DNA of 52,591 nt from an uncultured bacterium (GTDB taxonomy: Bacteria; Bacillota; Clostridia; Lachnospirales; Lachnospiraceae). The position numbers and the translations under genes are program-made. The stretch is from the NCBI GenBank assembly GCA_947063875.1, contig CAMSTY010000020.1, positions 1 to 52,591 on the forward strand. Direction: 5' to 3'. The number at the start of each line of letters is the position of its first letter. Position 1 is the first letter of the stretch. A model generated the notes under the pieces. That model was not told the DNA's origin. It saw only the letters and a list, made by a program, of their open reading frames with translations, and made no database searches. Shown here piece by piece: positions 42,276 to 50,762 of this stretch.

Positions 42276-42788
42276 TCACTGGACCCATCTTCCGTCCGCT
42301 CCCACACGGTAACCGCCTGGAACCAGTGCATCTGCCGCCATGATACCGCTCTTCAAAAAATAGTAATATTCTCCATTTACCATCTTCCAGCCATTTCTCA
42401 TAGCATATCCATTCGACTGGAGATAGTACCACTTCCCGTCTTCCGTACACTTCCACTCATCCGCTGCCATCACCCCATCTTCACCAAGCCAGAACGTCTC
42501 CCCGTTCAGCTTCATAATCTGGCTGGTCAGCTTTCTGCCATCACTGCCCACATAATACCAAGCTGAGCCGTCATTCACCCATTGGCTTGTCGCCATCGCG
42601 CCATCGCCATTCACCCAGTAAGGACCGCCTTCCGTCTCAATCCAGGTGTTTCTCGCTACAGTCCCGTCTTCCAGATAATAAAACCAGGAAGTTCCTGTCT
42701 TCCCCCACCCCTGCGCAAATGCCGCAGTTGCAAAAAACATAGACAAAGCCAATGCCAGCGCTGTTATTGCCCAAAATCTCTGCTTCAT
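42276..42788 (-). CDS. Choline-binding-repeat surface protein
   Basis: A 170-residue exported protein with a signal peptide (about 1-26) and six or so repeats of the choline-binding type: TSWFYYLEDGTVARNTWI, GPYWVNGDGAMATSQWV, SAWYYVGSDGRK, ETFWLGEDGVMAADEWK, KWYYLQSNGYAMRNGWK, EYYYFLKSGIMAADAL. It has no enzyme domain. It is transcribed just ahead of the related 135-residue gene. Confidence 0.85.
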   Translation of the reverse strand: MKQRFWAITALALALSMFFATAAFAQGWGKTGTSWFYYLEDGTVARNTWIETEGGPYWVNGDGAMATSQWVNDGSAWYYVGSDGRKLTSQIMKLNGETFWLGEDGVMAADEWKCTEDGKWYYLQSNGYAMRNGWKMVNGEYYYFLKSGIMAADALVPGGYRVGADGRWVQ

Positions 42789-42938
42789 ATCAAATCCTCC
42801 TCATATCATGCAAATACAATTACTGATAAATTAATCATACCTTTTTCTGGTATTGCTTGTCAATATTTTTCCCGGCTACAATTCTGACAATTTTCTTTCG
42901 TCATGGTTATGCCTGATTTATGCCGTGCCTAGCGTCTC

Positions 42939-44264
42939 CTACACCTGCCTTGCCCGCGAAGTAAATCCCTGAAAACGTACGGTAAATACTGCCGCCCGGA
43001 AAACCCAGTCAATAAACATCCCCCACCAGACTCCCATAACCCCTACATTCCAGACTTTTACAAACAAATAGGCAAATCCGATCCGGAATGCCCACATGGA
43101 AAATACCGATACCGCCATGGTAAACCGTGCGTCCAGGCCAGCCCTCAGAGTGTTCGGCAAAGGAAATGCCAAAGGCCATACCAGCATTCCGGCCGTATGC
43201 ATCAGAATCATCTGACGCGCCAGTTCCGATGCCTCCGCTGACAGATGGTAAATCCCCACAATCGGATGGCTAAACAGTACCATCGTCCCACAAATCACAA
43301 TCAAAAATCCATAATTTGCCAACACCAGTTTTTTCGTATACTGCTTCGCCTGCTCATATTCCCCGGCGCCCACACATTGCCCTACAATCGTAATCAGCCC
43401 CAATCCCAGCGCATTTCCCGGCAGATAATGGAGCGTAACCAGATTCGACGCCACCGCAAAGCTGGCAATGGCTGCCGTTCCCAGAGTTGACACCAAACTC
43501 TGCAAGGCAATTTTCCCAAACTGGAACATCCCGTTTTCCAGGCCGCTCGGGATTCCGACGCCCAGAATGTTTTTCATCATACTTTTATCCGGACGCAAAT
43601 CCCCAAAACCGGATACATGAATCACATTGTCCGGCCGGGTCACCAGATAAATCATCAGAATCGCCGCCACAACCCGCGAAACCAGGGTTGGAAGCGCAAC
43701 ACCTTCCACCCCCATATGCAGTCCGTAGATACAAATGGCATTTCCGACAATATTAATTCCGTTCATTACCAATGACGCTGTCATGGAAACCCTGGAATTG
43801 CCCATGGAGCGGAACAGCGCCGCCCCCGAATTGTAAAGGGCAAGAAACACATAAGACAAGGCGGTAATCCTAAAGTAAATCGCCGCATTCCTCATCACGT
43901 CATCCTCTGCCTGCCCGAAAATAATTTCCAGCAAATGACGCCCGCCCAGCAAAGCCGCTCCTGCAAATAGCACGGAACACATCACAGTAATCAGAATTAA
44001 CTGCCCTGCCCCATGACAGGCGGCCTGCAGTCTTTGCTTTCCGATGTACTGGGAACACACCACCGCCCCACCGGTTGCCAACGCCGCAAGCAACTGGATG
44101 ATCAAAATGCTGATGGAATCTACCAGCGCCACTCCCGACACCGCCGCTTCCCCGACTGCCGCCACCATGGCCACATCTACCATGCCTACAAGCACAGTCA
44201 TAATCTGCTCCACAATCAAAGGCCCCAGAAGCTTGATCAGATCCTCCCTTGAAAACAGCATCAC
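42939..44264 (-). CDS. MATE-family efflux transporter
   Basis: A 441-residue membrane protein with about twelve helices in two similar bundles, as in MATE transporters. It starts LIKLLGPLIVEQIMTVLVGMVDVAMVAAVGEAAVSGVALVD, the N-terminal signature, with SMGNSRVSMTASLVMNGINIVGNAICIYG at the centre and the second-half motif GIPSGLENGMFQFGK. MATE proteins export drugs or other compounds using Na+ or H+ gradients. Its start overlaps the O-antigen-ligase-like gene by 4 bases (ATGA). In that context it may export or flip a surface intermediate, but the family assignment is to MATE rather than Wzx. Confidence 0.92.
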   Translation of the reverse strand: MMLFSREDLIKLLGPLIVEQIMTVLVGMVDVAMVAAVGEAAVSGVALVDSISILIIQLLAALATGGAVVCSQYIGKQRLQAACHGAGQLILITVMCSVLFAGAALLGGRHLLEIIFGQAEDDVMRNAAIYFRITALSYVFLALYNSGAALFRSMGNSRVSMTASLVMNGINIVGNAICIYGLHMGVEGVALPTLVSRVVAAILMIYLVTRPDNVIHVSGFGDLRPDKSMMKNILGVGIPSGLENGMFQFGKIALQSLVSTLGTAAIASFAVASNLVTLHYLPGNALGLGLITIVGQCVGAGEYEQAKQYTKKLVLANYGFLIVICGTMVLFSHPIVGIYHLSAEASELARQMILMHTAGMLVWPLAFPLPNTLRAGLDARFTMAVSVFSMWAFRIGFAYLFVKVWNVGVMGVWWGMFIDWVFRAAVFTVRFQGFTSRARQV

Positions 44265-45922
44265 AATTCCTCTCTATCCGCTACAGCTTCCTGTGCCCTC
44301 CGGCATCCAGCCACTCCAATACTTAAAAGCAGCCACATCATCGGCGTCGTAAGCGGAAGGCTGTTATTGATAATCGCCTGAAACGCATAACAGAGTACCG
44401 CTGTCAGGGCGCCTATGATATAAGGATTCTTTTTCCAGTTCTTCCACATACAGCCAATGGATGCCCCAAGAAACGTAACATAGGCGGCCGTCCCGACAAT
44501 TCCCACTGTCAGCAGATAATGTAAATATTCATTATGGGCACAGTCATAGAGTTTCCCCGTAATCCTTGTCATCTCATAAATAATATTGCTGGTGGTCAAA
44601 ATTCCAAAAGTATCCGGCCCATATCCGAACAGTTTCTTCACCCAGGAAAACTCCTGATACAGTTTCATGGATGCTCCCCAGATATATCCCCGCTCGCTTC
44701 CCCAGCTTCTTGAAAAAACCAGATAATTCCTGGCTGCCCCATACCGGTCTGCATGACCGCCGATATTTGCATCATATACAACAAACGCAAACGCCAGCAG
44801 CACCAGCAGCGAAAAACCTCCCCAGGCATAGACAAAGCCATTCCCGCACTTCTTCCCTGCAGCGCTTTTTTTCCTGTCATAAAACCAAAATCCAGCCGCA
44901 ACCACCCACAGCAAAATCACAGCATAAACCAGGCCTCCAAAACTGGTGATTACGCCAAACAAGCTGTCCAAACCGATTACCGTATCCCCAAATACCTGAT
45001 TGATTCTGTCAATACATAGCACCACAGTAAAAAATGTAGCCAACATAACCAGATATCGCTTCACACATTGCCTGTCCTGAAACACCGCAAAAGGAAGCAA
45101 TCCAAACATGGCTGCAAGTGCGAGATACGCATTATCGCTGCAGCCCATAATAATGGCAAAAAAGGAAATTATCATGCAGCCATAATACCACATCACCTGC
45201 CAGCGTTTCTTTGCCGTGAGAAACAAAGCGGCGCAGAATCCCATAATCATACCGACATAAGCCGTATAGTAATTGATATTCCCTATCGTAGATGTAAAAA
45301 TATCAGACTCTTCCAGCGGCACATCCGGCCCACGAAAATTAAGGACATCCATCCGGAAATAATCCGTGATACCAATTACACACATAATCATTCCCGTAAC
45401 CAGGAACAATTCCATAAGCCACCCTTTCGGCTTCCAGAAACGGCTGATTATCAGGTAAGAAATCACATACAAGGACAGCAGGAACATCCCGCTATACCGC
45501 CCCTCATTCCCCCAGAACGATTCGTAGAAATAATCGGAACACAGGGTTGAGACTGCCGTTGCAATCAAAAATAAAACAGCCGCAATATCCGAAACAAAAA
45601 AAGTCCGCTTCCAGTTCTTCGGCAAAAGGCTTCCGATCAGCTTCTTCGTGTGCTCTCCTTTATATTTCTTATAATCCATGGCCATCATAATCAATACCGC
45701 CGCCAGCAGCAAGACCAGCATTCCGATCACGGTCTGGTAGTAGCAGATATATTTCACATCCATGATATCGGTGTATGCGTTCGCATAAAGAAGAGGGAAT
45801 ACTGTCATCAATATAAATACACACAGGCCAATCATATCGTCAACCACCGATGAGCATCTCGATGAAAATGTATTCTTAGTCATAATTTGTGGCTTTTTAA
45901 CATTTTCTCCAACTTCTGTCAT
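44261..45922 (-). CDS. O-antigen-ligase/polymerase-like membrane protein (Wzy_C)
   Basis: A 553-residue polytopic protein with about 12 membrane helices. The central loop and the C-terminal AHNEYLHYLLTVGIVGTAAYVTFLG (about residue 485 on) match the Wzy_C / O-antigen ligase domain (HNxYL). A large outer loop precedes it: RSWGSERGYIWGASMKLYQEFSWVKKLFGYGPDTFGIL, the usual RGxxW pattern. The ATG at 45922 is preferred: it is nine bases after GGAGGTG, whereas the ATG at 45979 lies inside the promoter. In Gram-positives these proteins polymerise or attach surface glycans; the glycan here is unknown. Confidence 0.85.
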   Translation of the reverse strand: MTEVGENVKKPQIMTKNTFSSRCSSVVDDMIGLCVFILMTVFPLLYANAYTDIMDVKYICYYQTVIGMLVLLLAAVLIMMAMDYKKYKGEHTKKLIGSLLPKNWKRTFFVSDIAAVLFLIATAVSTLCSDYFYESFWGNEGRYSGMFLLSLYVISYLIISRFWKPKGWLMELFLVTGMIMCVIGITDYFRMDVLNFRGPDVPLEESDIFTSTIGNINYYTAYVGMIMGFCAALFLTAKKRWQVMWYYGCMIISFFAIIMGCSDNAYLALAAMFGLLPFAVFQDRQCVKRYLVMLATFFTVVLCIDRINQVFGDTVIGLDSLFGVITSFGGLVYAVILLWVVAAGFWFYDRKKSAAGKKCGNGFVYAWGGFSLLVLLAFAFVVYDANIGGHADRYGAARNYLVFSRSWGSERGYIWGASMKLYQEFSWVKKLFGYGPDTFGILTTSNIIYEMTRITGKLYDCAHNEYLHYLLTVGIVGTAAYVTFLGASIGCMWKNWKKNPYIIGALTAVLCYAFQAIINNSLPLTTPMMWLLLSIGVAGCRRAQEAVADREEL

Positions 45923-45960
45923 TCTGTTAAACACCTCCATCCATTTTTCTTTACCGACCA

Positions 45961-45989
45961 AGTATATCATCTTTCTCATGATTCCGCAA
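45961..45989 (-). promoter_or_regulatory. Promoter of the ligase-MATE operon
   Basis: On the minus strand, -35 TTGCGG (45984-45989), a 17-bp spacer and -10 TATACT (45961-45966). Its position rules out the upstream ATG as the start of the ligase-like gene. Confidence 0.65.
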
Positions 45990-46137
45990 CTTTAACTCCC
46001 CTTTCCTCTATGATAATCTCTGGCAATAATCTTAATAGTTAATTACATTTTTTAAAAAGGTCTATCCAAACTCTCAAATATAATATATAATACTGTTTGT
46101 TTAAATTTTTCGATCATAATTCAACAGGAGGTTTTAT

Positions 46138-46650
46138 ATGAAACTAAATAAGATACTGAAAACGACTTTTCTGGCTGTCAGCTGTATAGCGCTTCTGTGC
46201 GGGTGTACCAAAAGCAATATCGTCCGTACTGACGAGACATTAGGACCGGACTTTAACTATTATCCGGATATCGAGATTGATGAAGGCCAGCTCCATGATG
46301 ATGTGGAAGATATCTATCTGGACCCATCTGACTACCCTATGGGTTCTGCCATTGACTTTAAACTTCATCTGGATGAAGCCTACATCGATATTGATGTCGT
46401 TGTCAAAGATGGTACCTCCCCGGAAGATACAGCATGGTTTGCAGACCAGGCCATCAAAGGCATCAATGACCAGGTTTGCGTTCAGGACTTTTCTTATGGC
46501 GAATCCGACGATGACACTTTTGGCGGCCTGTATCAGGATAATGAAATTCATCTGAAAATATACGATGAATCTTCCTATCAAAGCGGCTCGCCCTTATATG
46601 AAACAGAGATTCCCATGGATACCTATATGACCTTTGAGATTGCATCTTAA
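46138..46650 (+). CDS. Hypothetical lipoprotein
   Basis: A 170-residue lipoprotein. The signal peptide ends in a lipobox LLCGC (Cys at about 22). The mature part is strongly acidic (many Asp and Glu) and contains PSDYPMGSAIDFKLHLDEAYIDIDVVVKDG, a beta-rich region I do not recognise. AGGAGG lies eight bases before the start. It is the only plus-strand gene here, facing a terminator shared with the choline-binding gene. The function is unknown. Confidence 0.78.
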   Translation: MKLNKILKTTFLAVSCIALLCGCTKSNIVRTDETLGPDFNYYPDIEIDEGQLHDDVEDIYLDPSDYPMGSAIDFKLHLDEAYIDIDVVVKDGTSPEDTAWFADQAIKGINDQVCVQDFSYGESDDDTFGGLYQDNEIHLKIYDESSYQSGSPLYETEIPMDTYMTFEIAS

Positions 46651-46660
46651 CCAGAAAAAG

Positions 46661-46694
46661 TCGGGGAAAACAATGTTTTCATTGTTCTCCCCGA
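46661..46694 (+). terminator. Terminator of the lipoprotein gene
   Basis: The arms TCGGGGAAAACAATG (46661-46675) and CATTGTTCTCCCCGA (46680-46694) pair at 14 of 15 positions and are followed by TTATTTTTT. The stretch to 46780 also holds two direct copies of CTTTAATCCTCTTTTT. Confidence 0.9.
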
Positions 46695-46783
46695 TTATTT
46701 TTTAGTTCTTTTCTCTTTAATCCTCTTTTTTCTTTTAATTCGCTTTTTTAACTTTAATCCTCTTTTTCTTTAGATTCTCTGTT

Positions 46784-47977
46784 TTATTCTGCGCTGGTCT
46801 CTTCTGTCGCAGCCTCCGGCTGATCAGCCTGCTCTCCCTGTTCCTCCGACTGCTCCTCTGTCTGTTCAGCCTGTGTCTCTGTCTGCCCGTCCTGATTTTC
46901 TTCCTGATTGTTTTGTCCGGAAGTAATCACAGATGAGGTAGTTCCATCTTCGGAATCCTGTGCATCAGCGTTTTCACCTTCCTGCTCCTCGGAAGATTCC
47001 GACGCTACCTTTTCACTGCAGGTCACACGAATCGTCAGAACCCCGTCTTTAATCATAACCGCAAAGGAATTCTCCGTATCGGTAGTATCTGTATGACCAT
47101 CCTCCAAAGTGCCAGCCAATGCCAGTTCATAAATTTCATTTCCCTTGGTCTCTCCCAGAGATGCAACCAACAGCTTCTGATATCCTTGGTCGAGAATATT
47201 TCTGTCTTCTTCTGACGGTGCAATGCCGCGATTATAAGCCAGTTCAAAAGTATATGGCACATACTTTTCAGAATCCTGCTTTACAATCTTAGAATAGGAT
47301 GCAGCGATAATATCCTGCTTATCCTCATTCCTGAAAATGCTGTACTTCACTGCTTCATTGTCATTCCCTGAGTAAGTATCTGTCGGATACATGTTCGTAA
47401 AATCGATACTCATATCTCCGGTTTCACTTCCGTCTTCGTTCGCTAAGGATGCTGCCTCTGCTGCCGCTTTCGCGTCTTCTATCACCTTCGCCCGTCTTTC
47501 CTTGATGTCTTTATACAGTTCATTCGCCATCTCCAGGAAATACTTATCCATGTAAACCTTCATCTCTGCCTGATAATGCACCCTTAAGTTCGAAGCGGCA
47601 AACGCTCTGGTCTTCGCTTCAGCAGCAGCGGCGTCAATCGCTAATTTCGCTTTATTGGGTGTCGGCCTGGAAGACTTCTTCTCTGCCGCTCTTGCCTCCT
47701 TTGCCAGCTGTTCTTCTGTCTTCTCCAACCGATGTCCGTCTGAAGCCAGTTTATAGCCTTCTACCTCCGTGTCGCTCATCATATAACCACCTGGAGCCAG
47801 ATGATAAATCAGTCCTGTCTCCGGATCTGTGAACCACCCCTGGCCTGCAGTAGTTCCGTTATCATATTGATATAGCCAGCCATTACCATCATTTACCCAG
47901 CCCGCAAATGAGGTCAGCCCCATAGCTGCACTCAGCGATACTGCAATAAATGATGTTACAAATATCTTTTTTCTCAT
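46784..47977 (-). CDS. Exported protein with choline-binding N-terminus and acidic tail
   Basis: A 397-residue exported protein. A signal peptide (about 1-26) leads to choline-binding-like repeats (GNGWLYQYDNGTTAGQGWF, GLIYHLAPGGYMMSDTEV), a coiled-coil region (EEQLAKEARAAEKK through about 190) and a folded middle domain with SIFRNEDKQDIIAASYSKIV. The last 70 residues are a Glu/Gln/Ser-rich low-complexity tail. The choline-binding part would hold it on the wall. I do not recognise the middle domain. An IS66 element is inserted about 200 bp upstream of the start, just beyond its promoter. Confidence 0.78.
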   Translation of the reverse strand: MRKKIFVTSFIAVSLSAAMGLTSFAGWVNDGNGWLYQYDNGTTAGQGWFTDPETGLIYHLAPGGYMMSDTEVEGYKLASDGHRLEKTEEQLAKEARAAEKKSSRPTPNKAKLAIDAAAAEAKTRAFAASNLRVHYQAEMKVYMDKYFLEMANELYKDIKERRAKVIEDAKAAAEAASLANEDGSETGDMSIDFTNMYPTDTYSGNDNEAVKYSIFRNEDKQDIIAASYSKIVKQDSEKYVPYTFELAYNRGIAPSEEDRNILDQGYQKLLVASLGETKGNEIYELALAGTLEDGHTDTTDTENSFAVMIKDGVLTIRVTCSEKVASESSEEQEGENADAQDSEDGTTSSVITSGQNNQEENQDGQTETQAEQTEEQSEEQGEQADQPEAATEETSAE

Positions 47978-48022
47978 AGAATTATTACCTCCGATTTCAC
48001 TGCTTTCTTGTTTTGTATAAAA

Positions 48023-48051
48023 AGCATATCATACTTTTATTTTTCCATCAA
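48023..48051 (-). promoter_or_regulatory. Promoter of the choline-binding gene
   Basis: On the minus strand, -35 TTGATG (48046-48051), a 17-bp spacer and -10 TATGCT (48023-48028). The IS element begins 124 bp upstream, so the basic promoter is intact, although upstream regulatory sites may have been displaced. Confidence 0.65.
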
Positions 48052-48166
48052 CTATCCAAATCATGAAGTTTCTATAACTTTTTATTAATTCATTGGAAGA
48101 AAAATGTAATAATATTCATGGAAAATATATGTTGTATCGGAAATATCCGGATGCTGGATTTCTCTA

Positions 48167-48174
48167 TATATTTC
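48167..48174. repeat. IS66 target-site duplication, left copy
   Basis: TATATTTC immediately before the left end of the element; the same eight bases follow the right end at 50609-50616. IS66 elements make 8-bp duplications. Confidence 0.9.
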
Positions 48175-48287
48175 GTACATGGTAAATAACTCGTCAACTT
48201 CCAATTATCTTTCTTTATGAGATAATGTTTGTAAAGTGTAAAAAGTTTGCAACCAATTTTTTATCACAAATACAAGGAGGATTCGAT

Positions 48288-48782
48288 ATGGATACAAAAC
48301 TTGCTACAATACCGATCCGTACCAAACAATGGGTTTCCATTATTCAGGACTGCCGATCCAGCGGATTGAAAGTTGATGACTACTGCGAACAGTACAGTCT
48401 TTCGCGGAATGCTTATTATTACTGGCAGCGTAAAGTCAAAGAAGCCGCCCTTAGCCAGGCCGGCTTTGTGGAGATACAAGATACCTTAAAAGCAGAGACT
48501 GGCCTGGCGGCCATGGCAAACACCTCCTTCGGCCTGAACCCAACAGAGCCTGACAGTATCTTCCTGTTTTGTGGACGCAGAAATGACCGGATGAAAACCC
48601 TCTTATATGAAGGGGATGGCTGGGTCCTGTGCTACAAGCGTTTTGCGGACGGGCACTTACAGTGGCCCAGTAATGAGAAGGAGGCAAAAGCCATCACCGG
48701 GCAGCAGTACCGGTGGCTCATGGACAGCCTTGCCATCGAACAGAAAAAGACGATCTCACAAGTGGAGCTTAAGGTATACTGA
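48288..48782 (+). pseudogene. IS66 tnpA-tnpB in-frame fusion
   Basis: A 164-residue frame starting at 48288 after AAGGAGG. Residues about 1-72 are TnpA-like (RTKQWVSIIQDCRSSGLKVDDYCEQYSLSRNAYYYW, the HTH). From about residue 75 the frame continues as TnpB (SIFLFCGRRNDRMKTLLYEGDGWVLCYKRFADGHLQWP, then EAKAITGQQYRWLMDSLAIEQ). The normal end of TnpA, the intergenic junction and the first 25-30 residues of TnpB, including its usual TDMRKSIDGL start, are missing. This is best explained by an internal in-frame deletion that joined the two genes. Confidence 0.85.
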
Positions 48783-48884
48783 CCCCATGCAGACATGGGC
48801 ATGGACAACAAAATGCCTGCCCCATATTTCCGAAAATTGCAGGAAATACAAGACTTTCATTGGCTTTGGTGGTATAATAGAAGC

Positions 48885-50546
48885 ATGAAAAACAGCACAA
48901 TCTCAACGGACGAACTGAATCAACTCCCCAAGGGAATGCTGGTCATTCTGTATACAAACCTCAACGAAAGTTTCCGTATCCTGTCGGAACAGAACAGCAT
49001 GATCCAGAAGCAGAATGAACAGCTGATCCACCAGGTGGAGGGCCTGAAAGAACAGCTTGCGGCCCTTACACAGCACCGCTTTGGCCCCAGATCTGAGCGG
49101 GACCTCCAGACAGGGGGCCAGTTATCCATCGACCTGGAAACCATGTGTATCCTCAACGAAGTGGAATGCCTGGTTGGGGAGGGCCTGCCGGAGGAGGCGG
49201 CAATGGAGGGGGCCTTGTAAAGAGGAAACCCCGGGCCAAAGAGAAGCGGGTTTTCAATCTGAAGGGCATAGAAACCGTGATGGTATACATGAATGTTCCC
49301 AGGAGGGACTGGCCGTGCAGTTCCCCCGTGGTTTTCATACCCTTGCGGATGAGGTATACAAGGAAGTGAAATATGTTCCCGGCCGTTTTGAAGTCCATGA
49401 ACACCATATCCGGGTATATGCCGGGGACCATGATACGGGAGGAATTCTGCGTGCGCGGAGGCCTGCGAGGCTCCTAGACCACAGCATCCTGACACCGGAG
49501 CTGGCGACGGCCATATTTAATGCCAGGTATGTCAATGCGGTCCCCTTAAAGCGGCTGTCAGAAGAATTCCTGCGGAATGATGTCAGCATCCCCCGCCAGG
49601 ACATGGCGGGCTGGATGATACGGATCCATGAGTATTATCTGGGGCCGGTGCATGACAGAATGAAGAAGGAGCTTTTAAAGAGCCACCACCTCCACTGTGA
49701 TGAAAGCCCGTTTACAATGCCGGAACACGGCAAAGAGTACATGTGGGTGTGCCATAGCCCCGGAGGGGACGGCGGAGTGCCGGTCTACCTGTACGAATAC
49801 CCGGGGCCCCGCGGCACGGATGCCCTCAGGGAGCTGTTGGAAGGGTACCAGGGCACGCTGGTCACGAATGGGCACCAGGTATACCATACCATGGCAGACG
49901 AACATCCGGATGACCTGAAAGCAGCAGGCTGCTGGGCCCATGCGAGCGCAGATACGCGGAGATTGTTAAGGCTGCCGGTAAAAACGGGCCCGCAACCCCG
50001 GCCCAGAAGGCTGCGGCGGAGGCAGCCAGCCGGATCGCCGCCATATATCATGTGGACAACATGTATAAAGACGCATCAGCCGGTGAGAGGCTTAAGAACA
50101 GGCAAAGATCCGTAAAACCCCTGGTAGATGCTTATTTCAGATGGGTAAAAGAGCAGCTGGACAGAAAAGGACTGGATAAAAGTTCCAAACTTGTGGGGGC
50201 CTTGAATGATTCCATCAACCAGGAGCAGTTCCTGCGGGTATTCCTGGGAGATGGGGCGGTCCCGCCTGACAATAACGATGCTGAGCGAAGCATCCGGTCC
50301 TTTTGTTTAGGAAAACATAACTGGAAGATCATAGACTCCAAAAAGGGTGCGAAAGCCAACGCCATGCTGTACAGCCTGGCTAAAACAGCGAAAGCGAATA
50401 GCCTGAAGCCATATGAGTATTTCTCCTATCTACTGACCCAGCTCATGAACTATCTCCGTGGAAATGTGCCGAAGGAGGAACTGGAAAAGCTAATGCCCTG
50501 GCCAGCGGAACTACCAGACAGTTGCCGAAAAATGAAAGATCAATAA
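48885..50546 (+). pseudogene. IS66 tnpC transposase, frameshifted
   Basis: The IS66 transposase is spread over four frames. Segment 1 (48885 to about 49190) has the coiled-coil N-terminus and FGPRSER. Segment 2 (about 49190-49305) continues KRKPRAKEKRVFNLKGIETVMVYMNVPRR. Segment 3 (about 49305-49955) runs from LAVQFPRGFHTLADEVYKEVKYVPGRF through HCDESPF to AGCWAHA. Segment 4 (about 49955-50546) is RRYAEIVKAAGKNGP to the end, with NNDAERSIRSF. Each shift is what a single missing base would cause. The first catalytic Asp (HCDESP) and the Glu (DAER) are present, but the second Asp is Asn (TNGHQVYH against the usual TDGYxxY). The protein is almost certainly non-functional if the sequence is correct. 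Confidence 0.85.
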
Positions 50547-50551
50547 ATCCA

Positions 50552-50581
50552 TTGTCGTCCATTCTGGACGGCAATTTTTTT
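50552..50581 (+). terminator. Terminator at the right end of the IS
   Basis: The arms TTGTCGTCCA (50552-50561) and TGGACGGCAA (50565-50574) are followed by seven T, just inside the right inverted repeat. Confidence 0.82.
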
Positions 50582-50608
50582 GACCTGGACGGGTTATTTA
50601 CCATGTAC

Positions 50609-50616
50609 TATATTTC
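50609..50616. repeat. IS66 target-site duplication, right copy
   Basis: TATATTTC, identical to 48167-48174. Confidence 0.9.
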
Positions 50617-50675
50617 TCATATTTTTCATGTTTTTCAAACGAAAACCACCAGATGTATCTGTATTAATTATAGAA

Positions 50676-50739
50676 AGAAAGGGCTTTCGCCCTGCTAATT
50701 TGGATTTTACTCATATTAGCATATGCGACAACCCTTTCT
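50676..50739 (-). terminator. Terminator structures after the large choline-binding gene
   Basis: The arms AGAAAGGG (50676-50683) and CCCTTTCT (50732-50739) with an inner GCTAAT/ATTAGC pair form a long hairpin. Alternatively, on the minus strand, GGGC-GAAA-GCCC (50681-50692) is followed by TTTCTTTC. Either would end the choline-binding transcript. Confidence 0.65.
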
Positions 50740-50762
50740 GTGAAGATTTAATAAAAAATTAC

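Larger units (their letters stand above)
48175..50608 (+). mobile_element. IS66-family insertion sequence (2434 bp)
   Basis: The ends are inverted repeats: the left end starts GTACATGGTAAATAAC (48175-48190) and the right end, read inwards, starts with the same 16 bases (50593-50608), with further matching CGTC after one mismatch. A perfect 8-bp direct repeat TATATTTC flanks the element on both sides, so the boundaries are firm. Inside are remains of tnpA/tnpB and tnpC. The IS lies in an intergenic region between two choline-binding genes, disrupting neither. Intact duplications point to a fairly recent insertion. Confidence 0.93.
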
